Positions 35,651 to 44,002 of a stretch of DNA of 64,000 bases are shown in pieces. This DNA comes from JAVVPL01 sp036655775 (lineage in GTDB: Bacteria > Bacteroidota > Bacteroidia > Bacteroidales > P3), in contig JAVVPL010000001.1 of assembly GCA_036655775.1 (NCBI GenBank), positions 83,402 to 147,401 of the forward strand, written 5' to 3'. Position 1 is the stretch's first letter, and each line of letters begins with the position of its first letter. The notes below the pieces were generated by a model. The model worked only from the letters and a program-made list of their open reading frames with translations. It made no database searches and was not told the DNA's origin. The translations under genes were made by a program, and so were the position numbers.

Positions 35651-37356
35651 TATATTTTGTTTTTAGTACAATCGTTCAATTGTTGCGTAATACGCATTGC
35701 GCAAAAATTAGGACCACACATAGTGCAGTGATCGTCCCCTTCTTTTGAACCTTCTTTGAAATATTCTAGTGCACGGGCAGGATCTAGCGAAAGATTGAAT
35801 TGATCTTTCCATCGGAAATCAAATCGTGCTTTACTTAAGGCATTGTCGCGAACCTGTGCTCCTGGATGTCCTTTGGCAAGATCGGCAGCGTGTGCGGCTA
35901 TTTTATATGCAATCACCCCATTCCGTACATCTTCTCTATTGGGTAAGCCCAAATGTTCTTTGGGAGTTACATAGCAAATCATGGCCGTGCCATACCAAGC
36001 AATTTGTGCAGCTCCTATGGCAGAGGTAATATGATCATAGCCAGGTGCAATATCGGTAGTCAAAGGTCCTAAGGTATAAAAAGGTGCCTCATGACAAATT
36101 TTCAATTGCATATCCATATTTTCTTTGATTTTATTCATGGGAACATGACCTGGACCTTCAATAATTACTTGCACATTGTGTGCCCATGCTTTTTTGGTTA
36201 ATTCGCCCATGACTGAAAGTTCCAAAAATTGTGCTTCATCATTGGCATCGGCAATAGACCCTGGACGCATACCATCCCCTAAGGAAACGGCTACATCATA
36301 TACGCGTAAAATTTCACAAATATCATCAAAATGCGTATACAAAAAATTCTCTGCATTATGCAACTGACACCATTGTGTCAAAATAGAACCTCCTCGAGAT
36401 ACCATACCTGTGAGCCTTTTGGCAACTAAAGGTGCATGCGCTTTGGTTACGCCTGCATGTATGGTAAAATAATCAACGCCTTGTTCACATTGTTCAATAA
36501 GTGTATCCCGATAAACCTCCCAACTAAGTTCGTTTATTTTGCCATCTACTTTTTCTAAAGCTTGATAAATGGGCACGGTGCCTAGAGGTACTGGACAATT
36601 TCGGATAATCCATTCGCGAGTTTCATGGATATTGGCTCCTGTGGATAAATCCATTAGGGTATCCCCTCCAAAACGACAACTCCATAAACTTTTTTCCACT
36701 TCTTCCTCTATGGTTGAAGACAAAGCTGAATTGCCTATATTTGTGTTTAATTTAACTAGAAAATGGCGGCCAATAATCATAGGTTCGGCTTCAGGATGAT
36801 TGATATTGGCAGGAATAATTGCACGACCTTCAGCTATTTCGTTACGTACAAATTCAGGGGTAATATGGGTTTGAATTCCCAATTCCTCATTTTGCATATT
36901 TTCGCGTATAGCTACATATTCCATTTCAGGAGTAATTATGCCTTGTTTTGCATAATACATTTGCGTGATTTCTTTGCCTTGTTTAGCACGATAAGGAAGT
37001 GAAATATGCTCAAAACGCAAGCTATCCAACGATTTATCATAAAGTCGTTTGCGCCCATATTCAGAAGATATTTCAGTTAATTGATCTACATCTCCGCGTT
37101 TTTTGATCCATGTTTCACGTAGACGAGGAAGGCCTTTTTTTAAATCTATTTTTATATTTTTATCGGTAAAAACACCACTCGTATCGTAAATGTAAACGGG
37201 AGGATTTTTGGTGAAAACCCGCTCTCCATTTACTATTTTAACAGTATCGGTAAGGGTTACTTTACGCATGCCTACACGTATTGGATGTAATTTTCCATCA
37301 ATATATACTTTTTCGGAAGCAGGATACGCATGGGAAATTGTTTCTTCTATGGTCAT
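35650..37356 (-). CDS. thiC: Phosphomethylpyrimidine synthase ThiC
   Basis: Radical SAM-type enzyme that rearranges aminoimidazole ribotide into the hydroxymethylpyrimidine phosphate half of thiamine. 568 residues. The ThiC cluster motif CTMCGPNFC (Cx2Cx4C) is at the C-terminus. Barrel motifs such as DLSTGANIHETREWIIRN and SLGDGMRPGSIADANDEAQ are intact. It lies 25 bp after thiG. Confidence 0.98.
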   Translation of the reverse strand: MTIEETISHAYPASEKVYIDGKLHPIRVGMRKVTLTDTVKIVNGERVFTKNPPVYIYDTSGVFTDKNIKIDLKKGLPRLRETWIKKRGDVDQLTEISSEYGRKRLYDKSLDSLRFEHISLPYRAKQGKEITQMYYAKQGIITPEMEYVAIRENMQNEELGIQTHITPEFVRNEIAEGRAIIPANINHPEAEPMIIGRHFLVKLNTNIGNSALSSTIEEEVEKSLWSCRFGGDTLMDLSTGANIHETREWIIRNCPVPLGTVPIYQALEKVDGKINELSWEVYRDTLIEQCEQGVDYFTIHAGVTKAHAPLVAKRLTGMVSRGGSILTQWCQLHNAENFLYTHFDDICEILRVYDVAVSLGDGMRPGSIADANDEAQFLELSVMGELTKKAWAHNVQVIIEGPGHVPMNKIKENMDMQLKICHEAPFYTLGPLTTDIAPGYDHITSAIGAAQIAWYGTAMICYVTPKEHLGLPNREDVRNGVIAYKIAAHAADLAKGHPGAQVRDNALSKARFDFRWKDQFNLSLDPARALEYFKEGSKEGDDHCTMCGPNFCAMRITQQLNDCTKNKI

Positions 37357-37381
37357 GATTGTTGTAATTTATGTGATGATT

Positions 37382-38149
37382 TTAATTTAAAAATGAAGTG
37401 AGTGGACTACTAGCTTGTGCACTGTGGAGTTCAGCGGCTAAACCTGAAAGATAAGCCATTCGTCCCGCTTGAACTGCCAAAGCAAAAGCATTGGCCATGG
37501 CTTTGGGATCGCCAGCAACAGCAATAGCGGTATTGACTAATACGGCATCGGCACCTAATTCCATTGCTTGGGCAGCATGAGAAGGAGCACCTATTCCTGC
37601 ATCTACCACTACAGGCACCTTGCTTTGCTCAATGATAATTTCCAAAAGATCGCGTGTGCAAAGGCCTTTATTGGTGCCTATAGGAGCTCCCAAAGGCATT
37701 ACTGTGGCAGCACCTACCTCTTCGAGTCGTTTGCATAAAACAGGATCGGCTTGAATATAAGGTAATACAATAAAACCCATTTTAGCTAATGCTTCTGTGG
37801 CTTTTAAAGTTTCGATAGGATCGGGTAAAAGGTATTTAGGATCGGGATGGATTTCGAGTTTGATAAAATTAGTGCCAAAAGCATCTTTTGAAAGTTGTGC
37901 AGCAAGAATGGCCTCTTCGGCATTGCGCACACCCGAAGTGTTGGGCAATAATTCTATTCTTGAACGATCGATGTGCACGAGCATATCATCGTTTTTATTG
38001 CTCATGTCGATACGTTTCATTGCTACGGTAACCATTTCGGTGCCAGAAGCAAGAATGGATTGTTCCATTAAAAGGTTGGAACTAAATTTACCTGTTCCCA
38101 AAAAAAGGCGAGACTCGAAAATTCGGCCGCCAATAATTAATTTCTCCAT
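37382..38149 (-). CDS. thiG: Thiazole synthase ThiG
   Basis: Builds the thiazole phosphate ring from deoxyxylulose phosphate, dehydroglycine and ThiS thiocarboxylate. 255 residues from the ATG at 38149 (MEKLIIGGRIFESRLFLGTGKF); the longer frame to 38317 would lie inside thiE and is rejected. Motifs NTSGVRNAEEAILAAQLS and VVDAGIGAPSHAAQAMELGA are typical. Only 2 bp separate it from thiE. Confidence 0.97.
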   Translation of the reverse strand: MEKLIIGGRIFESRLFLGTGKFSSNLLMEQSILASGTEMVTVAMKRIDMSNKNDDMLVHIDRSRIELLPNTSGVRNAEEAILAAQLSKDAFGTNFIKLEIHPDPKYLLPDPIETLKATEALAKMGFIVLPYIQADPVLCKRLEEVGAATVMPLGAPIGTNKGLCTRDLLEIIIEQSKVPVVVDAGIGAPSHAAQAMELGADAVLVNTAIAVAGDPKAMANAFALAVQAGRMAYLSGLAAELHSAQASSPLTSFLN

Positions 38150-38151
38150 TT

Positions 38152-38778
38152 TTATTTTGTGTTTTTTGTAATTACATCTATGATTTGTGCGGTTGTTTGC
38201 ACTATATCTTTTGCTTTTAATATACTTCCCGATAAAGCCACTCCGCTTATCCCTGTACGCATTAAAGAAGGAATATCGGTGGAACATATTCCGCCTATTG
38301 CTACCACGGGTAAACACATATTTTCCGCCTTCATGGCATTCATAATTTCGGTATATCCTTGAATGCCTAAAATTGTGCTTAGATTTTTTTTGGTATCCGT
38401 ATATTGGTATGGACCTAAACCTATATAATCGACCCCCGCATTAAACAAATATTTTACATCGGCAAAGGTATTGGCGGTTCCCCCTATGATAAAGTTATTT
38501 CCTAACAGTTGACGAGCTGCGAGAGGACTCATATCCATTTTGCCTAAATGTACGCCATCGGCACCTACTTCGGAAACTAAAGCTACGTGATCGTCAAGGA
38601 TCAATTTCGCTTTATAGGCTTTGCATAAAGGCAAGAGTTGTAATGCAGCTTGCCGTACGTCTTCGATGGGTTTTTCTTTCATTCGCAATTGGATCCAACG
38701 ACCTCCTCCTTGCAGTACTTGTTCCACATACGTTTCCATAGATAGGCTCGGATGTGTGTGGGTGATGAATTGTAACAT
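38152..38778 (-). CDS. thiE: Thiamine phosphate synthase ThiE
   Basis: Joins the pyrimidine pyrophosphate and thiazole phosphate to thiamine phosphate. 208 residues, with WIQLRMKEK, LILDDHVALVSEVGADGVHLG, DYIGLGPYQYTDTKKN and VVAIGGI, which cover the pyrophosphate and thiazole sites. The glycine-rich loop reads IIGGTANT in place of the usual IIGxSxH. It is preceded by a second, shorter ThiE-like gene with a 6-bp gap. Confidence 0.94.
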   Translation of the reverse strand: MLQFITHTHPSLSMETYVEQVLQGGGRWIQLRMKEKPIEDVRQAALQLLPLCKAYKAKLILDDHVALVSEVGADGVHLGKMDMSPLAARQLLGNNFIIGGTANTFADVKYLFNAGVDYIGLGPYQYTDTKKNLSTILGIQGYTEIMNAMKAENMCLPVVAIGGICSTDIPSLMRTGISGVALSGSILKAKDIVQTTAQIIDVITKNTK

Positions 38779-38784
38779 ATTTTT

Positions 38785-39336
38785 TTATTTTCTCTGTATT
38801 GTATTTGATGTCCATAAATAACCCATCATAGCAGCTCCTCCAAAACCATAGGATTGTAATTGTGTAAAATGGGAAGGGGTGACGCCTCCTAAGGCAATTA
38901 CTTTTTGATTTATCAATCCTTGGCGAAAAGCCTCCTCTAATTGAGCAGTGGTAAAAGCTGCCTTATAGCCTTGTTTGGAAATACTATTATAAATAGGACT
39001 TAGAAATACATAAGTATATGGAGAAAGATCGACTAACTCGTGAAGGCTATGACAAGAACGCGTAAGCGCTCCTGTATACTGGCTAGGGGGCGTAGGATAG
39101 GAATGATTCAAATGAAGTGCTTTAAAGGCAAATTGATTGGATAATTCATGATGATTGTGAAGGACCAATCGCGCATGATACTCTTGTGGAATAAGACGAA
39201 TGAGCGCTTCTACCTCCATACAAGTAGCACTGGGTTTACGTATATGGACAAAATCTAGCGTTTGATCCAATAAGGAACAAATTGCAGAGGCTTCTCCTGC
39301 CCATAAATTTGGCGTAGTAATGCCTATTTTTTTCAT
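38785..39336 (-). CDS. Short ThiE-like protein, possibly a TenI-type thiazole tautomerase
   Basis: 183-residue protein of the thiamine phosphate synthase superfamily. It aligns in outline with ThiE but with altered active-site residues: VHIRKP in place of QLRxK, LVLHNHHELSNQFAFKALHL in place of the DDHVxLA...VHLG stretch, and FLSPIYNSISKQGYKAAF near the pyrophosphate site. In Bacillus subtilis the ThiE homologue TenI is a thiazole tautomerase; a like role is inferred here from its place between thiS and thiE. A weak second ThiE is possible. Confidence 0.75.
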   Translation of the reverse strand: MKKIGITTPNLWAGEASAICSLLDQTLDFVHIRKPSATCMEVEALIRLIPQEYHARLVLHNHHELSNQFAFKALHLNHSYPTPPSQYTGALTRSCHSLHELVDLSPYTYVFLSPIYNSISKQGYKAAFTTAQLEEAFRQGLINQKVIALGGVTPSHFTQLQSYGFGGAAMMGYLWTSNTIQRK

Positions 39337-39361
39337 TTTTTACTTCTGTTTATTTATGGTT

Positions 39362-39562
39362 TCAGCCTCCACAAGAGGCACGTATTACCATGAGTTTATC
39401 CCCTTCAGACAAATAAGTGCTTGCCCACAAATCTTTTGCTATTACTTGATTATTTAAAGCAAGCGCTGTGCCTTGACAGGGTATATTTTGATGCAGCAAC
39501 ACCTCTTTCAAACTTTCTTCTTTGAGTATGTCGAGGGCTTGATTGTTTAAAAAAATACGCAT
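39362..39562 (-). CDS. thiS: Sulfur carrier protein ThiS
   Basis: A 66-residue ubiquitin-like protein ending in Gly-Gly (RASCGG), the terminus that ThiF adenylates and that carries the thiocarboxylate sulfur to ThiG. The stretch ALALNNQVIAKDLWASTYLS followed by EGD is typical. It lies between thiD and the ThiE-like gene, with 22-25-bp gaps. Confidence 0.96.
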   Translation of the reverse strand: MRIFLNNQALDILKEESLKEVLLHQNIPCQGTALALNNQVIAKDLWASTYLSEGDKLMVIRASCGG

Positions 39563-39584
39563 AATTTTTTTTATTTTTTAGATT

Positions 39585-40436
39585 CTAAAAATCTGTTTTT
39601 TGTATTCTATCTACTTTTACGTATTTACATGGAGAAAAATTGTGATTGACACCCCCATGTCCTTTGCCCAAATACACATTGGCTCCTTCGGATAAAGCTT
39701 GTTGGATATATTGTTTGGCCAAAGAAACGGCTTCTTGCAGTGGATGTCCCAATGCCATAAAAGCGGCAATAGCTGAAGAGAGCGTACAACCTGTGCCATG
39801 CGTATTACGCGTGTCTATTTTTGGGGATGAAAATAACTGTGGAGCCAAGTGGGCTTGAAATAAAATATCATTCATCGACTCTCCTTGAAGATGTCCGCCT
39901 TTCATTAATACGGCTTTGCACCCTTTTTGCAACAAAATTTCACCTGCAGTATATAAATCGTTTTGATTTTGAATTGGAATGCCTGAAAGCAATATCGCCT
40001 CATCTACATTGGGCGTAATTACCGTGGCACGAGAAAAAAGTTGAGTGGCAATTAAGTGTATGGAATTTTCTTCTATGAGCCGATGCCCTGAAGTGGATAC
40101 CATTACAGGATCTAAAATTACGATGGGAGGGTGATACCTCTCTAACATCTCTATTACGACTTGTACCACTTCCACAGAATGTAACATACCAATTTTTACA
40201 GCCTCTATGGTCATATCATTGAATACGGCTTCAATTTGGGCCTTGACCCCTTGGCTCGGAATAGGAAACACCTCCTCTACGCCACAAGTGTTTTGGGCCG
40301 TAATAGCGGTAATGGCAGAAGCTCCATACACCCCTAAGGCAGAAAATGTTTTGATGTCTGCTTGCATGCCTGCTCCTCCTCCACTGTCTGAACCAGCGAT
40401 GGTTAAGCAACTGATATATTTTTTAGATTGTTGCAT
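39585..40436 (-). CDS. thiD: Hydroxymethylpyrimidine/phosphomethylpyrimidine kinase
   Basis: Ribokinase-fold enzyme that phosphorylates the pyrimidine precursor twice. 283 residues from the ATG at 40436 (MQQSKKYISCL); the longer frame runs through the riboswitch and is rejected. Motifs are IAGSDSGGGAGMQADIKTF, DPVMVSTSGH and NTHGTGCTLSSAIAA (anion hole and catalytic Asp region). First gene of the thi operon; its start codon lies in a hairpin that can mask it. Confidence 0.97.
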   Translation of the reverse strand: MQQSKKYISCLTIAGSDSGGGAGMQADIKTFSALGVYGASAITAITAQNTCGVEEVFPIPSQGVKAQIEAVFNDMTIEAVKIGMLHSVEVVQVVIEMLERYHPPIVILDPVMVSTSGHRLIEENSIHLIATQLFSRATVITPNVDEAILLSGIPIQNQNDLYTAGEILLQKGCKAVLMKGGHLQGESMNDILFQAHLAPQLFSSPKIDTRNTHGTGCTLSSAIAAFMALGHPLQEAVSLAKQYIQQALSEGANVYLGKGHGGVNHNFSPCKYVKVDRIQKTDF

Positions 40437-40472
40437 CTCACTTTTTTTTAGGAAACAAAACGGAAGATGCAA
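40431..40472 (-). promoter_or_regulatory. Start-codon-masking hairpin, expression platform of the thi riboswitch
   Basis: On the RNA, TTGCATCT (40472 to 40465) is a perfect complement of AGATGCAA (40438 to 40431). The latter contains the thiD ATG. The 8-bp stem with a 26-nt loop would block translation start. Confidence 0.6.
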
Positions 40473-40494
40473 AGTAAAGATATAGGTTCTATGA

Positions 40495-40571
40495 ACAAAT
40501 CCCTTCGTCGTTATTACTCGCGTCAGGTTCATAGGGTGTTATCTCAGCCGCGTATGCAGCACCCCTTTTGT
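40495..40571 (-). promoter_or_regulatory. TPP riboswitch (THI element)
   Basis: On the reverse strand, the conserved aptamer reads GGGGTGC, then GCTGAGATAACACCC, TGAACCTGA, a variable stem with GTAATA, and GAAGGGA. ACAAA and TTTGT close the P1 stem. It directly precedes the thi operon, so thiamine pyrophosphate should repress the whole set. The aptamer segment CTATGAAC can instead pair with GTTCATAG just downstream (40496 to 40489), giving an alternative fold. Confidence 0.96.
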
Positions 40572-40580
40572 TTCGATTTG

Positions 40581-40588
40581 CAAATATA
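40581..40588 (-). promoter_or_regulatory. -7 promoter element of the thi operon
   Basis: TATATTTG on the reverse strand, about 10 bp before the 5' side of the riboswitch P1 stem, so the transcript would begin at the aptamer. The -33 element is not clear and would fall near the end of the DUF5723 gene. Confidence 0.65.
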
Positions 40589-40603
40589 CAAAAAAAAATT
40601 GTA

Positions 40604-42067
40604 TTATTTGGATTGGGGAGTAATTTCTTCTCGTAATGGCATTCGGTTTTTACTTCGATTATTGCCCAATGGCACATTAAGTCCAACAAAGAAATTGAAA
40701 GTAGCCGTGTTGATAGGTACAAATTGAGGCGTAACTTTGAAAAAAGTATAATCACTACCCACAAATAAGTTCAACCCCCATTTAGGCGTGATATTAAGCC
40801 CCCAACCAATACTACTCCATTGTTTGTTCAAGAATGAATAACTCAAACTGATGGCGAGCCAATTTAAGGGACGTGCATTGAAAGAAGCTGTGAGTTCGGT
40901 GGTTACTTTGGGAAGTCCAAAACGCGTAGTAGAGAGTAGACCTGCACTGAGTTTGTCTTTTAAAAAACTATATTCTATACCTGCATTGAGGTTGGCATGC
41001 AAAAATCGAGTTATTCCTTTATTTGCTATTACTTCTCTTAAATCTAACATATCATATAAATCGTTTTTGAGCGATTCAACTTGATCTTTGACACCTGTAA
41101 TTTGCATGCTATCATTGATACTAATATTATTGAAACCTTCAAAATTAATTGCACCTTCGGCTTGCGCTGTTTTTATATTAGCTCCCCTATACCTTACAAA
41201 ACCCAAATCGGTAACAGCTAAAGAAATTCTAAAATTACGCAAAGATGAAGTTTCTTGAAAACGATATTCGGCTCCCAAATCAATACCTACACCCACACCT
41301 GCAACCCCTGGATTACGTAAATCAAAACCAGTGATTGCTCCTGTGCTATCGGTGACAAAATTGGCTCCTTTCGCCAAAACTTGTGCAGAAGCAAGCGTTT
41401 GTACAGCCCATTTATCTTCCGATAAGGTAAGATTCATTTTATCTATATTTAAAGAGGCATCCACGGCTCCTACAAGAAATTTTAATTTTCCACCCACTCG
41501 CCATTCATCCCCTATATCTTGTGCATATCCCAAAGATAAATCTACATAAGAATTGAAGCCAAATTCCATGTCTTTGATTTGGTAATTAGTTTGTGAAGAC
41601 GACATCCCATTTTTAACAAAATTGAAAAATTCGTAAGGAATATTAAATTGAAAATTGGTTTTCAAACTCAGGTCGAAAGTCCAAAAACTAGATTGTCCTG
41701 TATAGAAACCAAAGGAAAGAATATCTATGGTATTGTCTAAACTAAAATAATTTTGTTGATGCAATCCCGATAAAAATTGATCGCTACTAATATCTGGATG
41801 CATAAATGTGCCCAATTGCTTAGAGTTTTCTAAGGGAAACAAAAATTTGGAAAGACTAAGATTGGATTCAGTCCCTATACTGAACAAACCAACTACGGGA
41901 ATTGATATATATCCCCAAGTGGGCGATAAAGCGGGATTATAAACATGTCGATGCGAATATTTGTCCATAAAATAGCCTGTACGATTGGTTTGAGCAGATG
42001 ATTGACTAAACAAACAAAGCAGAATTATACTCAATAAACTGATTTTTTTTATATATTGTGATTGCAT
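40604..42067 (-). CDS. DUF5723 family outer-membrane beta-barrel protein
   Basis: Exported protein of 487 residues. A signal peptide (about residues 1-25, ending SSAQ) is followed by alternating amphipathic strands rich in aromatic residues, with many strand pairs such as FWTFDLSLKTNFQFNIPYEF and LNAGIEYSFLKDKLSAGL. The overall plan fits the DUF5723 / PorV-like barrel proteins of Bacteroidetes. Function unknown. It is 37 bp downstream of a lipoprotein gene with which it is probably co-transcribed. Confidence 0.75.
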   Translation of the reverse strand: MQSQYIKKISLLSIILLCLFSQSSAQTNRTGYFMDKYSHRHVYNPALSPTWGYISIPVVGLFSIGTESNLSLSKFLFPLENSKQLGTFMHPDISSDQFLSGLHQQNYFSLDNTIDILSFGFYTGQSSFWTFDLSLKTNFQFNIPYEFFNFVKNGMSSSQTNYQIKDMEFGFNSYVDLSLGYAQDIGDEWRVGGKLKFLVGAVDASLNIDKMNLTLSEDKWAVQTLASAQVLAKGANFVTDSTGAITGFDLRNPGVAGVGVGIDLGAEYRFQETSSLRNFRISLAVTDLGFVRYRGANIKTAQAEGAINFEGFNNISINDSMQITGVKDQVESLKNDLYDMLDLREVIANKGITRFLHANLNAGIEYSFLKDKLSAGLLSTTRFGLPKVTTELTASFNARPLNWLAISLSYSFLNKQWSSIGWGLNITPKWGLNLFVGSDYTFFKVTPQFVPINTATFNFFVGLNVPLGNNRSKNRMPLREEITPQSK

Positions 42068-42104
42068 TTTTCAATAATTTAATGGATAATGAAAACGTAA
42101 ATGA

Positions 42105-43853
42105 TTATAAAGTAATTTGAATACCTCCAAGCACACGCAATTTTAAACGAGCTCGTACATAATTGGACTCTTTGATCGTAATACCTTGGGTATCGGTACC
42201 CGTTTTGGCACCAAACTGAAGAATAAATCCATATACACTTTTCATTATTTTATCGGGATCGGCTATTTCTATATTTAATTTAGTCATTACTTCACCTGCC
42301 GTACGAGTACCTGCTTTGATAATTTGACTAGGAATTTTAATTGGAATATGTTTAAACGTTGAATCTATAGGAATTAATTGTAATTCCAAATCAATGGGTA
42401 GCGTATTGACTACCTCTCCATACACTCCAATTGTATTGCCTTGCATAAGATTGCCCACAGTACTAGGAATAGAAATGGTATCGGTCAAAGATAAACGAAA
42501 GTCACTACCAAAAGCAATAGGGACCAAAAAAGTATAATTTAATTTTGCTTTATAGTCAGCCCCTAAATCTATTTGATGCTGCTGGGTGATATCTGCTTTT
42601 GCATTGATAGCAAATTGAATAGAATCTGGCACTTTTTTTAATAAATCCGACAAAGGCGTTTGTTCAAATGTATAGTCATTGGGCATCCCATCTTTGGTAT
42701 CTGCAATCCAATATTTAGTAACTCCCACTTGAGAAGGCATAGGTGAAGCAGGCAATTTAATAGAAACTTTTTGCACTCCAGGCGTGGATATTTGTCCTTG
42801 GATCCATGGATTTATATCTACCTCTGCCCCTACGGGAATACCTAAATTCGATTGAGCAATGAGATCCAAATGAGGACTGGCGAAATCTAAAACCACATTA
42901 TCCCCTTTCAAAAAAGCAGGCAAAGAAGCTAAAGAAACAGACACCTCTTGTGTGGGAATTTGTGGATTCAAAATACCATACACCTTACTAAATTGCATAT
43001 TCGTAAGTTTAGCGGCAATGGAAATATTCATTATCTTACCCAAGGCTTGATTTACATCAATACCAGGACCTAATGTAACTCCTATTTTTCCACGATAAGC
43101 CAATTTGGCTGGGAAATTAAATAGACCATTAATGGGTTTTCCATCCAAAATAAAACTATGAATATCCAAAACCAAACTTATTTTATTATTAACCAAATCT
43201 TGCTTAAATTCTATTATATTACCTGGCAATATAGGCGCATTACCACCAAAACGGATATTATCAGGTAAATCAATGCGTAAATTAATCTTAAATGGATTGC
43301 CTAAATCAGGCGCATTTTTCAGATCTACGGTAATCTCCATTTTGCCACCCAGCAATACCATGCTGTCCAAGGCATACACTTCTGCAGGAAAATCGTTTTT
43401 TTGTATCTCTATGTTATTTGAATCATTGATTTCCACAGCTAAAGTAATATCAGGTATTGGAGGAAGCGGAGTGGAAAATCTAGGAGAAGGAAGCGGAGGT
43501 GAGTTGCCATCCAAAGCGAGCGGAATATTTAGAAACTGCTCAACCACCACATCGGCCATCGTTAAATCGGAAGCATTCAATTCGGGCACAACCACATTCA
43601 TAGAATCTGCCATCAAAAGCGCATAGCTACCATCTGCAAGTATCGTCAACATACTGATGTCTGCCGTATTCAAAAAAGTACTCAAACGCAAGGTGTCCGT
43701 AGTGCCAATAGGGAACATTAAACTGTCACCTCCTATTTGCATATCGGTGTTGATACCTTGAGAAAGATCGTATTCTTTATTTTTACATTGCGTATTTAAC
43801 AAAGCTATACTTAGAACAAATAAAACTGAAAGTTTATAAACTAATTTATTCAT
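42105..43853 (-). CDS. Large lipoprotein, beta-rich, unknown function
   Basis: 582-residue protein with a lipobox (LLNTQC, lipidated Cys23). The rest is predicted beta-rich with repeated hydrophobic/polar alternation and no recognised enzyme motif. I do not recognise the family. Its pairing with the DUF5723 barrel suggests a surface or periplasmic partner of that protein. A TAACTTTG -7 element lies 45 bp upstream. Confidence 0.75.
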   Translation of the reverse strand: MNKLVYKLSVLFVLSIALLNTQCKNKEYDLSQGINTDMQIGGDSLMFPIGTTDTLRLSTFLNTADISMLTILADGSYALLMADSMNVVVPELNASDLTMADVVVEQFLNIPLALDGNSPPLPSPRFSTPLPPIPDITLAVEINDSNNIEIQKNDFPAEVYALDSMVLLGGKMEITVDLKNAPDLGNPFKINLRIDLPDNIRFGGNAPILPGNIIEFKQDLVNNKISLVLDIHSFILDGKPINGLFNFPAKLAYRGKIGVTLGPGIDVNQALGKIMNISIAAKLTNMQFSKVYGILNPQIPTQEVSVSLASLPAFLKGDNVVLDFASPHLDLIAQSNLGIPVGAEVDINPWIQGQISTPGVQKVSIKLPASPMPSQVGVTKYWIADTKDGMPNDYTFEQTPLSDLLKKVPDSIQFAINAKADITQQHQIDLGADYKAKLNYTFLVPIAFGSDFRLSLTDTISIPSTVGNLMQGNTIGVYGEVVNTLPIDLELQLIPIDSTFKHIPIKIPSQIIKAGTRTAGEVMTKLNIEIADPDKIMKSVYGFILQFGAKTGTDTQGITIKESNYVRARLKLRVLGGIQITL

Positions 43854-43897
43854 AATTTATTTTTAATTTAATATTGATAGATACCTATATTAGCTAG

Positions 43898-43905
43898 CAA
43901 AGTTA
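43898..43905 (-). promoter_or_regulatory. -7 promoter element for the lipoprotein-DUF5723 pair
   Basis: TAACTTTG on the reverse strand, 45 bp before the ATG at 43853. No clear -33 element. Confidence 0.45.
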
Positions 43906-43969
43906 AAAAAAATAGTATTTAAAACCTAATTTTATACTTCTAAGATGAAAATATGATAAAAATAATATG

Positions 43970-43977
43970 TACATTTG
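43970..43977 (+). promoter_or_regulatory. -7 promoter element for the TrkH gene
   Basis: TACATTTG directly follows the first possible ATG (43967-43969). Transcription would start after it, so the true start codon is the next in-frame ATG at 44003. Confidence 0.6.
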
Positions 43978-44002
43978 CGGTCAAATTTTGTTGCATAAAA
44001 AA

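Noticed and set aside
37797..38171. Forward 124-residue frame inside thiG
   Set aside because: Antisense shadow of a well-conserved gene.
38150..38317. N-terminal extension of ThiG
   Set aside because: It lies inside thiE, and ThiG homologues start at MEKLIIGG.
40437..40532. N-terminal extension of ThiD
   Set aside because: This frame runs through the TPP riboswitch; the conserved protein starts at 40436.
43967..44002. Upstream start of the TrkH gene
   Set aside because: A TACATTTG promoter element immediately follows that ATG.
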